Source of the DNA: Dehalococcoidia bacterium UBA5629 | Lineage (GTDB): Bacteria; Chloroflexota; Dehalococcoidia; GIF9; UBA5629 | Length of the DNA: 5,427 nt | Assembly: GCA_002421445.1 (NCBI GenBank) | Contig: DIKB01000157.1 | Location: 1-5,427, forward strand | Reading direction: 5' to 3' | Shown: positions 1 to 5,427 of the stretch, piece after piece | How positions within the stretch are numbered: the stretch's first letter is position 1 | How the letters are laid out: every line of letters begins with the position of its first letter | The notes under the pieces: generated by a model | Told to the model about the DNA's origin: nothing | What the model saw: only the letters and a program-made list of their open reading frames with translations | Databases searched by the model: none | Program-made: the position numbers and the translations under genes

Positions 1-30
1 GGGAGTGGTTATAGAGTATGTTACCTATAA

Positions 31-62
31 GCCTTGATTCTCTGAGAGTCAAGGCTTTTTTT
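31..62 (+). terminator. Intrinsic terminator hairpin with T-tract, just upstream of the metE-like operon
   Basis: Bases 31-41 pair with 45-55 in an 11-bp stem (one G-T wobble, three-base loop CTG). Seven Ts follow directly at 56-62. This is the classic Rho-independent terminator form for + strand transcription; on the minus strand no T-run follows. It either ends a gene lying left of the window or is a leader terminator controlling the operon. Only 22 bases separate the T-tract from the start codon at 85, and I see no promoter in that gap. Confidence 0.9.
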
Positions 63-73
63 GTGCCGCAAAA

Positions 74-80
74 AGGAGGG
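74..80 (+). promoter_or_regulatory. Ribosome binding site that selects the TTG start at 85
   Basis: AGGAGGG at 74-80 is a near-perfect Shine-Dalgarno sequence. It lies 4-5 bases before TTG at 85, which is in a normal spacing range. The in-frame ATG at 97 would be about 16 bases away, too far for this site, and TTG at 61 would lie upstream of it. The site therefore favours TTG 85 as the start. Confidence 0.8.
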
Positions 81-84
81 AATT

Positions 85-1074
85 TTGACAATATTAATGA
101 CAACAAACACGGGAGGTTTTCCCCGTATAGGTGAGGGGAAGAGAGATCAGAAGCTCAGAACAGCCTTTTCCGATATGGATAAAGAAAAGATTACTCAAGA
201 AGAACTGCTGTCAGTCGAAAGAGAGGTAACCTCTGAAGCTATTAAGCTTCAGGCAAAGGCCGGTATTGAATTGGTTACCGATGGACAGATACGCTGGAAT
301 GATCCGGTATCCCATGTTCTTGGCTCCGTTGCAGGCGTAGAGATAGGTTCTCTCACCCGCTTCTTCGATACCAATTATTATTATCGTCAACCGATTATAA
401 GAGAAAAGCTATCATGGCAGAGACCTGTGCTATTGGATGAGTTCATCTTTGCCCGAAGCGTTTCGGAAAGGCCGGTAAAACCGGTGATTACGGGACCATA
501 TACTCTAGCACGCCTCTCCATTAACCATGCTTATAATAGCTTTAATCTATTCATGGAAGCGATGTGCGATGTAATTGCGAGAGAAGTCGATGCGCTTATT
601 CAGGCAGGTGCCTCTGTTGTCCAGATTGATGAGCCTGCCATACTGCAGAATCCTGATGACATTGAAATGTTGCAGCAGATGATCAGTGAAATAGCAAAGA
701 AGAAAGGCGAGGCCAAACTGGCGCTCTATACCTATTTCGGAGATGTCAGCCCTATCTATGAGAAGCTGCAGCAGTTTCCTCTCGATATCCTTGGTCTGGA
801 TTTTAGTTATAGCCCGAAGTTACCGGAGGTTATCTCATCTCTGGGGACAGCAAAGACGCTGGGATTGGGGCTGATCGATGGGCGTAATACTAAGTTGGAA
901 ATGGAGTCTGACCTTTTTAAGTTGCTTGATGTATTGCTTTCCGCTCCCGGTGTAGACGACTGCTATCTCAACCCCTCATGCGGGCTTGAATACTTACCTA
1001 AAACAAAGGCAGCGGCCAAGCTGGAAAACATGGTGAGACTGCGCAATAAGTATTTAGGAGGCAAACATGAGTAG
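85..1074 (+). CDS. MetE N-terminal-domain homologue (stand-alone half of cobalamin-independent methionine synthase)
   Basis: 329 residues from TTG 85. It resembles the N-terminal TIM barrel of MetE, as recalled from the E. coli protein. Shared signatures are GFPRIG at 11-16, TNYYY at 96-100, KPVITGPYT at 132-140, QIDEPA at 180-185, LYTYFGD at 214-220, GLIDGRN at 262-268 and NPSCGL at 296-301. In full MetE this barrel lacks a zinc site and helps hold the polyglutamyl folate. Here the positions matching the zinc His and Cys are Tyr215 and Tyr217, the Glu position is Asp239, and only Cys299 remains, so it should not activate homocysteine alone. A basic/acidic cluster at 19-24 lies where the E. 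coli folate-binding residues sit. It overlaps the catalytic half downstream by 8 bases, which suggests coupled translation and a heteromeric enzyme. Family assignment is firm. The exact role and methyl donor are inferred. Confidence 0.85.
   Translation: MTILMTTNTGGFPRIGEGKRDQKLRTAFSDMDKEKITQEELLSVEREVTSEAIKLQAKAGIELVTDGQIRWNDPVSHVLGSVAGVEIGSLTRFFDTNYYYRQPIIREKLSWQRPVLLDEFIFARSVSERPVKPVITGPYTLARLSINHAYNSFNLFMEAMCDVIAREVDALIQAGASVVQIDEPAILQNPDDIEMLQQMISEIAKKKGEAKLALYTYFGDVSPIYEKLQQFPLDILGLDFSYSPKLPEVISSLGTAKTLGLGLIDGRNTKLEMESDLFKLLDVLLSAPGVDDCYLNPSCGLEYLPKTKAAAKLENMVRLRNKYLGGKHE
1056..1061 (+). promoter_or_regulatory. Ribosome binding site inside the end of the upstream gene
   Basis: AGGAGG at 1056-1061 lies five bases before ATG 1067 and within the last codons of the preceding gene. 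It fixes the start of the catalytic half and makes translational coupling across the 8-base overlap likely. Confidence 0.85.
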
Positions 1075-2068
1075 AGAGAAATTAAAAAAACTGGGGCTGG
1101 ATTTGCCCGTATTACCGACCACCACTGTAGGCAGTTTACCAAAGCCAGACTATATTCTGGAAGCACGGGCGAAATACTCACGCGGGGAGATAAAGTATAC
1201 GGAGCTGAAAGAGCTGGAGCTCAAAGCTACTGAGTTCTGGGTGAAAAAGCAGGATGAGATCGGCCTGGATATCCTTGTGGATGGTGAGATATATCGTGGC
1301 GATATGGTCGCTTATTTTGCCGAGACGATGAAGGGATTTCAAACTGGGGAGTTGGTTCGCTCTTATGGCAACCGTTATTATCGCAAGCCGATAATCTCGA
1401 GTGAGATCGAATGGTGCGGGCCGATTACCGTGGATTGGTGGCGATATGCTCAATCGTTTACAGCAAAGCCTGTAAAAGGCATGATTACCGGCCCGTATAC
1501 AGTTATGGACTGGGCTTTTAACGAATATTATCCCACCAGGTATGATGCTACTATTGCTATCGCACAGGAGATCCGAAAAGAGGTTGAGGCGCTGGTTGCT
1601 GCCGGTGCCAGGATAATACAGGTTGATGAACCGGCGATATCCACACGTCTTGACGAATTACCTTTCGCCCGGGAGGCTATGGATATCATCACAGAGGGAA
1701 TCAGTGCCTACTTTATCTGCCACATTTGCTATGGTAATTTTGCCCCTGTGTACAAACATATGCTTTCTCTTGCCGTGGATAATCTGGATCTGGAGACCAG
1801 CCATAGATTATTAGCGCTGGAAGAATTTCTTAAAGACAATGTGTTCGATAAAGATATCTCTTATGGGGTTATAGATGTACATCAACATGCGATAGAAAGC
1901 GGTGATGATATCTCTTCTACCATACGGCATGCTCTTACGCTCTTTAACAAGGACACAATCTGGATCGATCCCGACTGCGGGCTTAAAACGCGTACGGTTG
2001 ATGAGGCTATAACCAAGCTGACCAATATGCAACGGGCTGTCGAACAGGTGCGCCGGAAGATAGTATAA
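1067..2068 (+). CDS. metE: MetE C-terminal catalytic-domain protein (methionine synthase, zinc-dependent, single domain)
   Basis: 333 residues. This is the catalytic TIM barrel of the MetE family, which transfers a methyl group to homocysteine to give methionine in the cytoplasm. The motifs follow the C-terminal half of E. coli MetE: TTTVGSLPKP at 18-27 (homocysteine loop), VDGEIYRGDMVAYF at 71-84, SYGNRYYRKP at 99-108, GMITGPYT at 138-145 and QVDEPA at 185-190. The zinc ligands appear complete: His219 and Cys221 (HIC), Glu243 (LET) and Cys304 (DPDCGLKTR). His272 in DVHQH matches the proposed acid/base histidine. The length fits single-domain archaeal-type or core MetE proteins, about half of classical MetE (about 750 residues). 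Some single-domain MetE enzymes take methyl from a corrinoid protein rather than folate. The N-half partner encoded immediately upstream makes a folate-using split enzyme equally plausible. The donor cannot be decided from sequence. Confidence 0.92.
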   Translation: MSREKLKKLGLDLPVLPTTTVGSLPKPDYILEARAKYSRGEIKYTELKELELKATEFWVKKQDEIGLDILVDGEIYRGDMVAYFAETMKGFQTGELVRSYGNRYYRKPIISSEIEWCGPITVDWWRYAQSFTAKPVKGMITGPYTVMDWAFNEYYPTRYDATIAIAQEIRKEVEALVAAGARIIQVDEPAISTRLDELPFAREAMDIITEGISAYFICHICYGNFAPVYKHMLSLAVDNLDLETSHRLLALEEFLKDNVFDKDISYGVIDVHQHAIESGDDISSTIRHALTLFNKDTIWIDPDCGLKTRTVDEAITKLTNMQRAVEQVRRKIV

Positions 2069-2096
2069 GAGAATAAAAAAGGAAAGGAGAGAGGTA

Positions 2097-4319
2097 ATGG
2101 TACTGAACAGGGTGGGACAAATCAGAAAACGCGACGGCAGAATAGTCGCTTTTGAGTTGGAGAAAATAACACAGGCTGTGGTAAAGGCAATGCAGGCTGC
2201 AGGAGATGATGACATTGAGAAGGCGCAAAAGGTCAGCCGGCAGGTCGTTGATATCCTTGAGATAACATGCAGAGGCTTGAGAGTGCCCGATGTCGAAGAG
2301 GTTCAGGACCTTGTGGAAAAAATACTTATCGAGAACGGATTTGCCACGGTTGCCAAGGCATACATCCTTTACAGGGAACAACATGCTCAGATTCGTAAAA
2401 TGCAGGAGCTTTTTACCGGCGCCGATGTGATGATTGACAAGTACCTCGGTGAAAGCGATTGGAGAACGAAAGAAAACAGCAATATGAGTTACTCCTTGCA
2501 GGGGCTTAACAATTATATCTCCTCCGATATCGTTGCTCATTACTGGCTGAATCGTATTTATTCGCCGGAAGTAAGAGGATGTCACATTTCAGGTGATTTT
2601 CATATACACGATCTTGGTATACTCGGTGCGTATTGTTGCGGGTGGGATCTGCGTGCTCTTCTTCTCGAAGGTTTCAAAGGGGCGGCGGGAAAAACGGAAA
2701 GTTCGCCGGCACGTCATTTCAGAAGCGCGCTGGGACAGATAGTCAATTTCTTCTACACCTTGCAGGGGGAGGCGGCCGGCGCTCAGGCGTTTTCCAATTT
2801 CGATACATTGTTGGCGCCGTTTATTCGATATGACGATCTAAGCTACAAAGAGACGAAACAGGCTCTCCAGGAATTTATTTTTAATCTGAATGTGCCTACT
2901 CGAGTGGGATTTCAAACTCCTTTCACCAATCTGTCATTTGATCTCACTCCTCCTTCATACCTTCGTGATGAGGCGGTAGTTATCGGTACTGAAATCAAAG
3001 ATGCCAGCTATGGCGAATTTCAGAAAGAGATGGATACGTTGAATCGTGCCTTTGCGGAAATTATGTGCGAAGGTGACGCACGAAACAGGATATTCACCTT
3101 TCCGATACCAACCTATAACATTACTCCTGAGTTTGATCCTTATAATCCCAATCTGGATACGCTCTGGGAGATGACTGCGAAGTACGGCATCCCGTATTTC
3201 GCTAACTTTCTGAATACAGAGATGCGCCCGGAGGATGCCCGAAGTATGTGCTGCCGTCTGCGTTTGGACGTTCGCGAGATCAAGAGGCGTGGTGGAGGTT
3301 TGTTTGGATCAAATCCTCTTACCGGCAGTGTCGGTGTCGTTACCATTAATATGCCACGTATCGCTTATTTATCGAAGAGCGATGACGAGTTCTTTCGTCG
3401 TCTTGATAATCTGATGCAGCTTGCCAAAGAAAGTTTGGAGGTGAAACGAAAAGCATTGGAAAGGCTTACGGAAGAAGGGCTTTTCCCTTACTCAACTTTT
3501 TACCTGAAGTCCATCCACCAACAATCAAAAGAATACTGGGCGAACCATTTCTCCACTATCGGGCTTATCGGAATGAATGAAGCCTGCTTAAACTATCTGG
3601 GGAGCACGATAGGGACGGATGAAGGGAGGAAGTTTGCTCTTAAAACACTTGAGTTCATGAAAGAGAAGCTCAGTGCATTTCAGGATGAAACCGGCAATCT
3701 CTATAACCTTGAGGCTACGCCCGGGGAAGGCGCGAGCTATAGACTGGCATTAGCAGATCGAAAAAACTATCCTGATATAATAACGGCCGGTACCAATGAG
3801 CCTTACTATACGAATTCAACGCAGCTGCCGGTAAATTATAACGATGACTTCTTTGAAGCATTGACATTGCAGGAGGAACTTCAGCAGCAATATACGGGCG
3901 GTACGGTGTTCCACTGTTTTCTCGGGGAGCGCGTTGACGATCGATCCACAGCACGCGATCTGGTGATAAAAGCGGCGAAGCGGTTCAGCATACCTTATCT
4001 TACGCTGACGCCGATATTCTCTATCTGCGCGGAGCACGGATATATTCGGGGTGAAGTCAAATTGTGTCCAATATGTGGATCAGATACGGAGATTTATTCA
4101 AGGATAGTCGGTTATTTCCGACCGGTAAACCAATGGAACAAGGGTAAATATGAAGAATTCGGAGAAAGGAAAACGTTTGCGCTGAGGCCATATGATGATA
4201 GCTGGAATAAAAGGTATATCGCTGATAGATTATCCGCAGAAAGTGTCGACGGTTCTTTATCTGAGCCGGTGCAATTTCCGATGCCCGTTCTGTCACAACA
4301 GCCGGTTAGTTTTAAATAG
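2097..4319 (+). CDS. nrdD: Anaerobic (class III) ribonucleoside-triphosphate reductase, glycyl-radical subunit
   Basis: 740 residues. It reduces ribonucleotides to deoxyribonucleotides without oxygen. An ATP-cone regulatory domain occupies about residues 5-97. The glycyl-radical catalytic barrel follows, with GCHISGDFHIHDLG at 161-174, NVPTRVGFQTPF at 265-276, the thiyl-cysteine motif MCCRLRLD at 384-391, and GGGLFGSNPLTGSVG at 399-413. The C-terminal zinc knuckle is Cys644, His647, Cys657 and Cys660. The glycyl-radical loop is RIVGYFRPV with Gly672, followed by WNKGKYEEFGERKTF. Homologues, as I recall them, end close to this point. About 44 more residues (697-740) continue, and nearly all of them are encoded over the start of nrdG in another frame; they look like non-family sequence. 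AAAGGAG at 2083-2089 precedes ATG 2097 at good spacing. The gap to the methionine synthase gene is 28 bases, so co-transcription is likely. Identity is certain; the true C-terminus is not. Confidence 0.97.
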   Translation: MVLNRVGQIRKRDGRIVAFELEKITQAVVKAMQAAGDDDIEKAQKVSRQVVDILEITCRGLRVPDVEEVQDLVEKILIENGFATVAKAYILYREQHAQIRKMQELFTGADVMIDKYLGESDWRTKENSNMSYSLQGLNNYISSDIVAHYWLNRIYSPEVRGCHISGDFHIHDLGILGAYCCGWDLRALLLEGFKGAAGKTESSPARHFRSALGQIVNFFYTLQGEAAGAQAFSNFDTLLAPFIRYDDLSYKETKQALQEFIFNLNVPTRVGFQTPFTNLSFDLTPPSYLRDEAVVIGTEIKDASYGEFQKEMDTLNRAFAEIMCEGDARNRIFTFPIPTYNITPEFDPYNPNLDTLWEMTAKYGIPYFANFLNTEMRPEDARSMCCRLRLDVREIKRRGGGLFGSNPLTGSVGVVTINMPRIAYLSKSDDEFFRRLDNLMQLAKESLEVKRKALERLTEEGLFPYSTFYLKSIHQQSKEYWANHFSTIGLIGMNEACLNYLGSTIGTDEGRKFALKTLEFMKEKLSAFQDETGNLYNLEATPGEGASYRLALADRKNYPDIITAGTNEPYYTNSTQLPVNYNDDFFEALTLQEELQQQYTGGTVFHCFLGERVDDRSTARDLVIKAAKRFSIPYLTLTPIFSICAEHGYIRGEVKLCPICGSDTEIYSRIVGYFRPVNQWNKGKYEEFGERKTFALRPYDDSWNKRYIADRLSAESVDGSLSEPVQFPMPVLSQQPVSFK
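4184..4187 (+). promoter_or_regulatory. Weak ribosome binding site for nrdG, inside nrdD
   Basis: GAGG at 4184-4187 lies four bases before ATG 4192 and seven before ATG 4195. It is weaker than the sites of the three upstream genes. Translation of nrdG probably depends partly on ribosomes already translating nrdD. An in-frame TGA at 4183-4185 rules out any nrdG start further upstream. Confidence 0.5.
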
Positions 4320-4884
4320 AGATATAAAACCTGTCGGGCGGCAGGAATTAATGAGGATACTCCTTCCGCGACGTGATTTCATCGATGGTATTGTCATCAC
4401 AGGAGGAGAGCCGACTGTTTATCCGAATATCCTTGAATTAGCTGCCTCAATAAAAAAAATGGGTTTCGCGGTAAAACTGGATACCAACGGCAGTAATCCG
4501 GAGATACTGAGTGCATTACTGAGCAGCGAAACAATCGATTTTGTGGCAATGGATATTAAGACGACCTGGGAAAAGTATAAACTGGCGGCAGGTCTTGACG
4601 TCGATTGCGGACAGCTTGTGAAAAGCATTGAACTCATAAAAGCATCGCATGGCGATTATGAATTTCGTACCACCTGTGTGCCGCGGCTCGTTGAATTGAA
4701 CGATATCGAAGAAATCAGCAGGCTGGTCGGCATCTCGGGGAAATACGCTTTACAGCAATTTCAACCTGAAAATACTCTCGATCCGGAATACGCTAAAGTA
4801 AAGCCCTATTCCGCGGAAACGCTGATTACTTTCAGGGAAATTGCACGTAAAAATACCGGTTCATGCAGATTAATCGGTGTTTAG
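4192..4884 (+). CDS. nrdG: Anaerobic ribonucleotide reductase activating protein (radical SAM activase)
   Basis: 230 residues. It uses a 4Fe-4S cluster and S-adenosylmethionine to abstract hydrogen from the NrdD glycine (Gly672 of the upstream gene), forming the catalytic radical. The family N-terminus is clear: GIKGISLIDYP at 5-15, then the radical-SAM CxxxCxxC motif with Cys27, Cys31 and Cys34 (CNFRCPFCHN). The SAM-binding ITGGEP is at 69-74 and DTNG at 97-100; DFVAMDIK at 116-123 is also typical. The length fits the roughly 190-230 residue NrdG type related to pyruvate-formate-lyase activases. The residue before the first cysteine is Arg26, where Gly is usual. ATG 4192 is chosen because a TGA lies just upstream in frame; ATG 4195 is an alternative. 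The first 128 bases overlap the end of the nrdD frame. No terminator is evident after the stop codon. Confidence 0.95.
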   Translation: MMIAGIKGISLIDYPQKVSTVLYLSRCNFRCPFCHNSRLVLNRDIKPVGRQELMRILLPRRDFIDGIVITGGEPTVYPNILELAASIKKMGFAVKLDTNGSNPEILSALLSSETIDFVAMDIKTTWEKYKLAAGLDVDCGQLVKSIELIKASHGDYEFRTTCVPRLVELNDIEEISRLVGISGKYALQQFQPENTLDPEYAKVKPYSAETLITFREIARKNTGSCRLIGV

Positions 4885-4944
4885 CCGTCGCTGGCCGATG
4901 TCGAATTATAAAGTTGTGGTATTTATTTTCGTAATTGATACGGC

Positions 4945-5009
4945 GCGCCAAAACCTACAGTTTCACCGCCTCAAGCAACAAAAAAATCGGGGTGGTGAAG
5001 TTTTGGCGC
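4945..5009. repeat. Bulged inverted repeat (19 base pairs) downstream of nrdG
   Basis: Bases 4945-4954 are the exact reverse complement of 5000-5009 (10 bp). Bases 4962-4970 pair with 4991-4999 (9 bp, one G-T wobble). A 7-base bulge (4955-4961) sits on the left arm only, and the loop is 20 bases (4971-4990). No T-run follows on either side, so it is not a standard intrinsic terminator. It lies between nrdG and an insertion-sequence remnant. It could be the end of a mobile element, a small palindromic (MITE- or REP-like) element, or an RNA hairpin protecting the 3' end of the operon transcript. Confidence 0.65.
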
Positions 5010-5138
5010 AGCCATGGATTGCTGTTCGACGGCGGAGGCAGAGCCGATCTGCTTGCCATTCAGCATAATCTTCTCAATCATCGCACCGGTCACGTTATCC
5101 TTCCCCCTGATTCCGATGCAGTCACCCGCCGTGCTGAT
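4971..5138 (-). other. Orphan minus-strand open frame, possible gene fragment
   Basis: Fifty-five codons are open between minus-strand stops at 5139-5141 and 4971-4973. The translation has a protein-like look (GIRGKDNVTGAMIEKIMLNG in its first half). There is no good start codon with a ribosome binding site; the internal GTG and ATG codons are unsupported. I do not recognise it. It abuts and partly overlaps the transposase remnant in another frame, and its stop lies in the loop of the inverted repeat at 4945-5009. It is probably part of the same decayed mobile region, or a chance frame in locally GC-richer DNA. Confidence 0.25.
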
Positions 5139-5205
5139 TCAAACATTCAGCACGTAGCTTTCCATTAAAGCCCTCTATGTAAGCATTTTCTACAGGTTTT
5201 TATGG
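5122..5205 (-). pseudogene. Degenerate IS3-family transposase (DDE integrase-core) remnant
   Basis: Read on the minus strand, 5199-5122 encodes KPVENAYIEGFNG followed by KLRAECLNQH. This closely matches the conserved block around the catalytic Glu of IS3-family OrfB transposases (typically PGKPxENxYIESFNGxLRDECLNxHWF). The frame is broken on both sides. A TAA at 5200-5202 replaces the Gly of PGKP, with Pro still readable at 5203-5205. After QH the expected WF is lost and a TGA follows two codons later at 5122-5124. The same frame is open further left on the minus strand to about 5280, but the match there is poor. No upstream DDE motifs or helix-turn-helix are visible. The element is inactive and truncated; its ends are not defined. 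Confidence 0.75.
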
Positions 5206-5285
5206 ATAAAGATTGATGATAGAATCGAACTGCAAGATAGATTTATAAATATGCCAAAGGAAGGGAACAGAAAAGGGTTTGCTGA

Positions 5286-5426
5286 TTACTGGTAGTTTAA
5301 ATTATAGGCATATGCATAACTACCATCTATTCGTAGCATGGCATGTAATTTCCCGGCATTAGTGATATCCCAGCTGCCTTTATATATCGAATAGCCCCCT
5401 GCCTTGACCTCTTCGAACTTACTGTC
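5286..5426 (-). CDS. C-terminal end of an unrecognised protein (partial, runs off the window)
   Basis: A minus-strand frame enters at the right edge and gives 46 residues before TAA at 5286-5288. The 5' end lies beyond the window. Visible residues include GGYSIYKGSWDIT and then LHAMLRIDGSYAYAYNLNYQ at the C-terminus. The alternation of aromatic and small or polar residues suggests beta strands, perhaps from a secreted or surface protein, but this is only an impression. I do not recognise the family. It converges on the nrdDG operon, with the transposase remnant between them. No clear terminator follows its stop codon. It could also be a chance frame, since only 46 codons are seen. Confidence 0.45.
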   Translation of the reverse strand, partial: DSKFEEVKAGGYSIYKGSWDITNAGKLHAMLRIDGSYAYAYNLNYQ

Positions 5427-5427
5427 A

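Larger units (their letters stand above)
4885..5285. other. Gene-poor gap holding mobile-element debris
   Basis: No intact gene is supported here. The segment contains the inverted repeat at 4945-5009, the orphan frame at 4971-5138 and the IS3-family transposase remnant at 5122-5205. Base composition changes along it: about 55% G+C at 4981-5040, 50% at 5041-5100 and 35% at 5221-5280. This fits a patchwork of insertion debris. The 3' end of the nrdDG transcript must lie in or beyond this stretch, but I see no T-tailed hairpin that would end it. Confidence 0.6.

Noticed and set aside
1..37. Possible C-terminal end of an upstream + strand gene
   Set aside because: Two frames are open to stops at 28-30 and 35-37, each only about ten codons. 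Nothing distinguishes a real gene end from chance or from leader RNA.
85..90. TTGACA, a perfect -35 promoter hexamer
   Set aside because: It coincides with the TTG start codon, and no -10-like hexamer lies 16-18 bases downstream (the region there is ACACGG-like).
2007..2585. 192-codon minus-strand open frame opposite the start of nrdD
   Set aside because: It is antisense to well-conserved nrdD coding sequence and shows no motifs of its own.
2097..4319. Intein or intron within nrdD
   Set aside because: Ribonucleotide reductase genes often carry inteins, but the conserved blocks run in normal order and spacing with no large insertion.
5130..5154. 8-bp inverted repeat (CGTGCTGA / TCAGCACG) with a 9-base loop
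   Set aside because: No T-tract follows on either strand and it lies inside the transposase remnant, so it is probably incidental.
4935..5168. 77-codon + strand open frame over the gap
   Set aside because: It runs antisense to the transposase remnant and through the inverted repeat. It has no ribosome binding site and no recognisable motif, so it is most likely a shadow frame.

Overview
The window looks like a chromosomal segment from an anaerobic bacterium. An oxygen-sensitive class III (glycyl-radical) ribonucleotide reductase and its radical-SAM activase are both present. An intrinsic terminator of the bacterial type (hairpin plus T-tract) sits at the left edge, and most genes are preceded by strong AGGAGG-like ribosome binding sites. 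I cannot name the lineage from the sequence. Nothing here is diagnostic of a phylum.

Layout: positions 31-62 form an intrinsic terminator hairpin. Four genes then run on the + strand with little or no space between them and probably form one transcription unit. They are a MetE N-terminal-half homologue (85-1074, TTG start), a MetE C-terminal catalytic-half homologue (1067-2068), nrdD (2097-4319) and nrdG (4192-4884). The first two overlap by 8 bases. nrdD and nrdG overlap by an unusually long 128 bases. From 4885 to about 5285 there is no intact gene. That stretch holds a strong bulged inverted repeat (4945-5009), a degenerate minus-strand IS3-family transposase remnant (about 5122-5205) and an orphan minus-strand reading frame between them. 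The right edge (5286-5426) holds the last 46 codons of an unrecognised minus-strand gene that starts beyond the window.

How the genes work together: the first two proteins resemble the two TIM-barrel halves of cobalamin-independent methionine synthase (MetE), encoded as separate polypeptides. Only the second keeps the His-Cys-Glu-Cys zinc site needed to activate homocysteine. NrdD makes dNTPs without oxygen, and NrdG uses S-adenosylmethionine to install its glycyl radical. A possible functional link, which is inference, is that methionine synthesis feeds SAM to the radical activase.

The most interesting points are the split MetE with a zinc-less partner, the terminator placed so close to the first start codon that it may act as a leader attenuator, the long nrdD/nrdG overlap, and the decayed insertion-sequence region after nrdG. 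I see no CRISPR array, tRNA, rRNA or clearly new multi-gene system.
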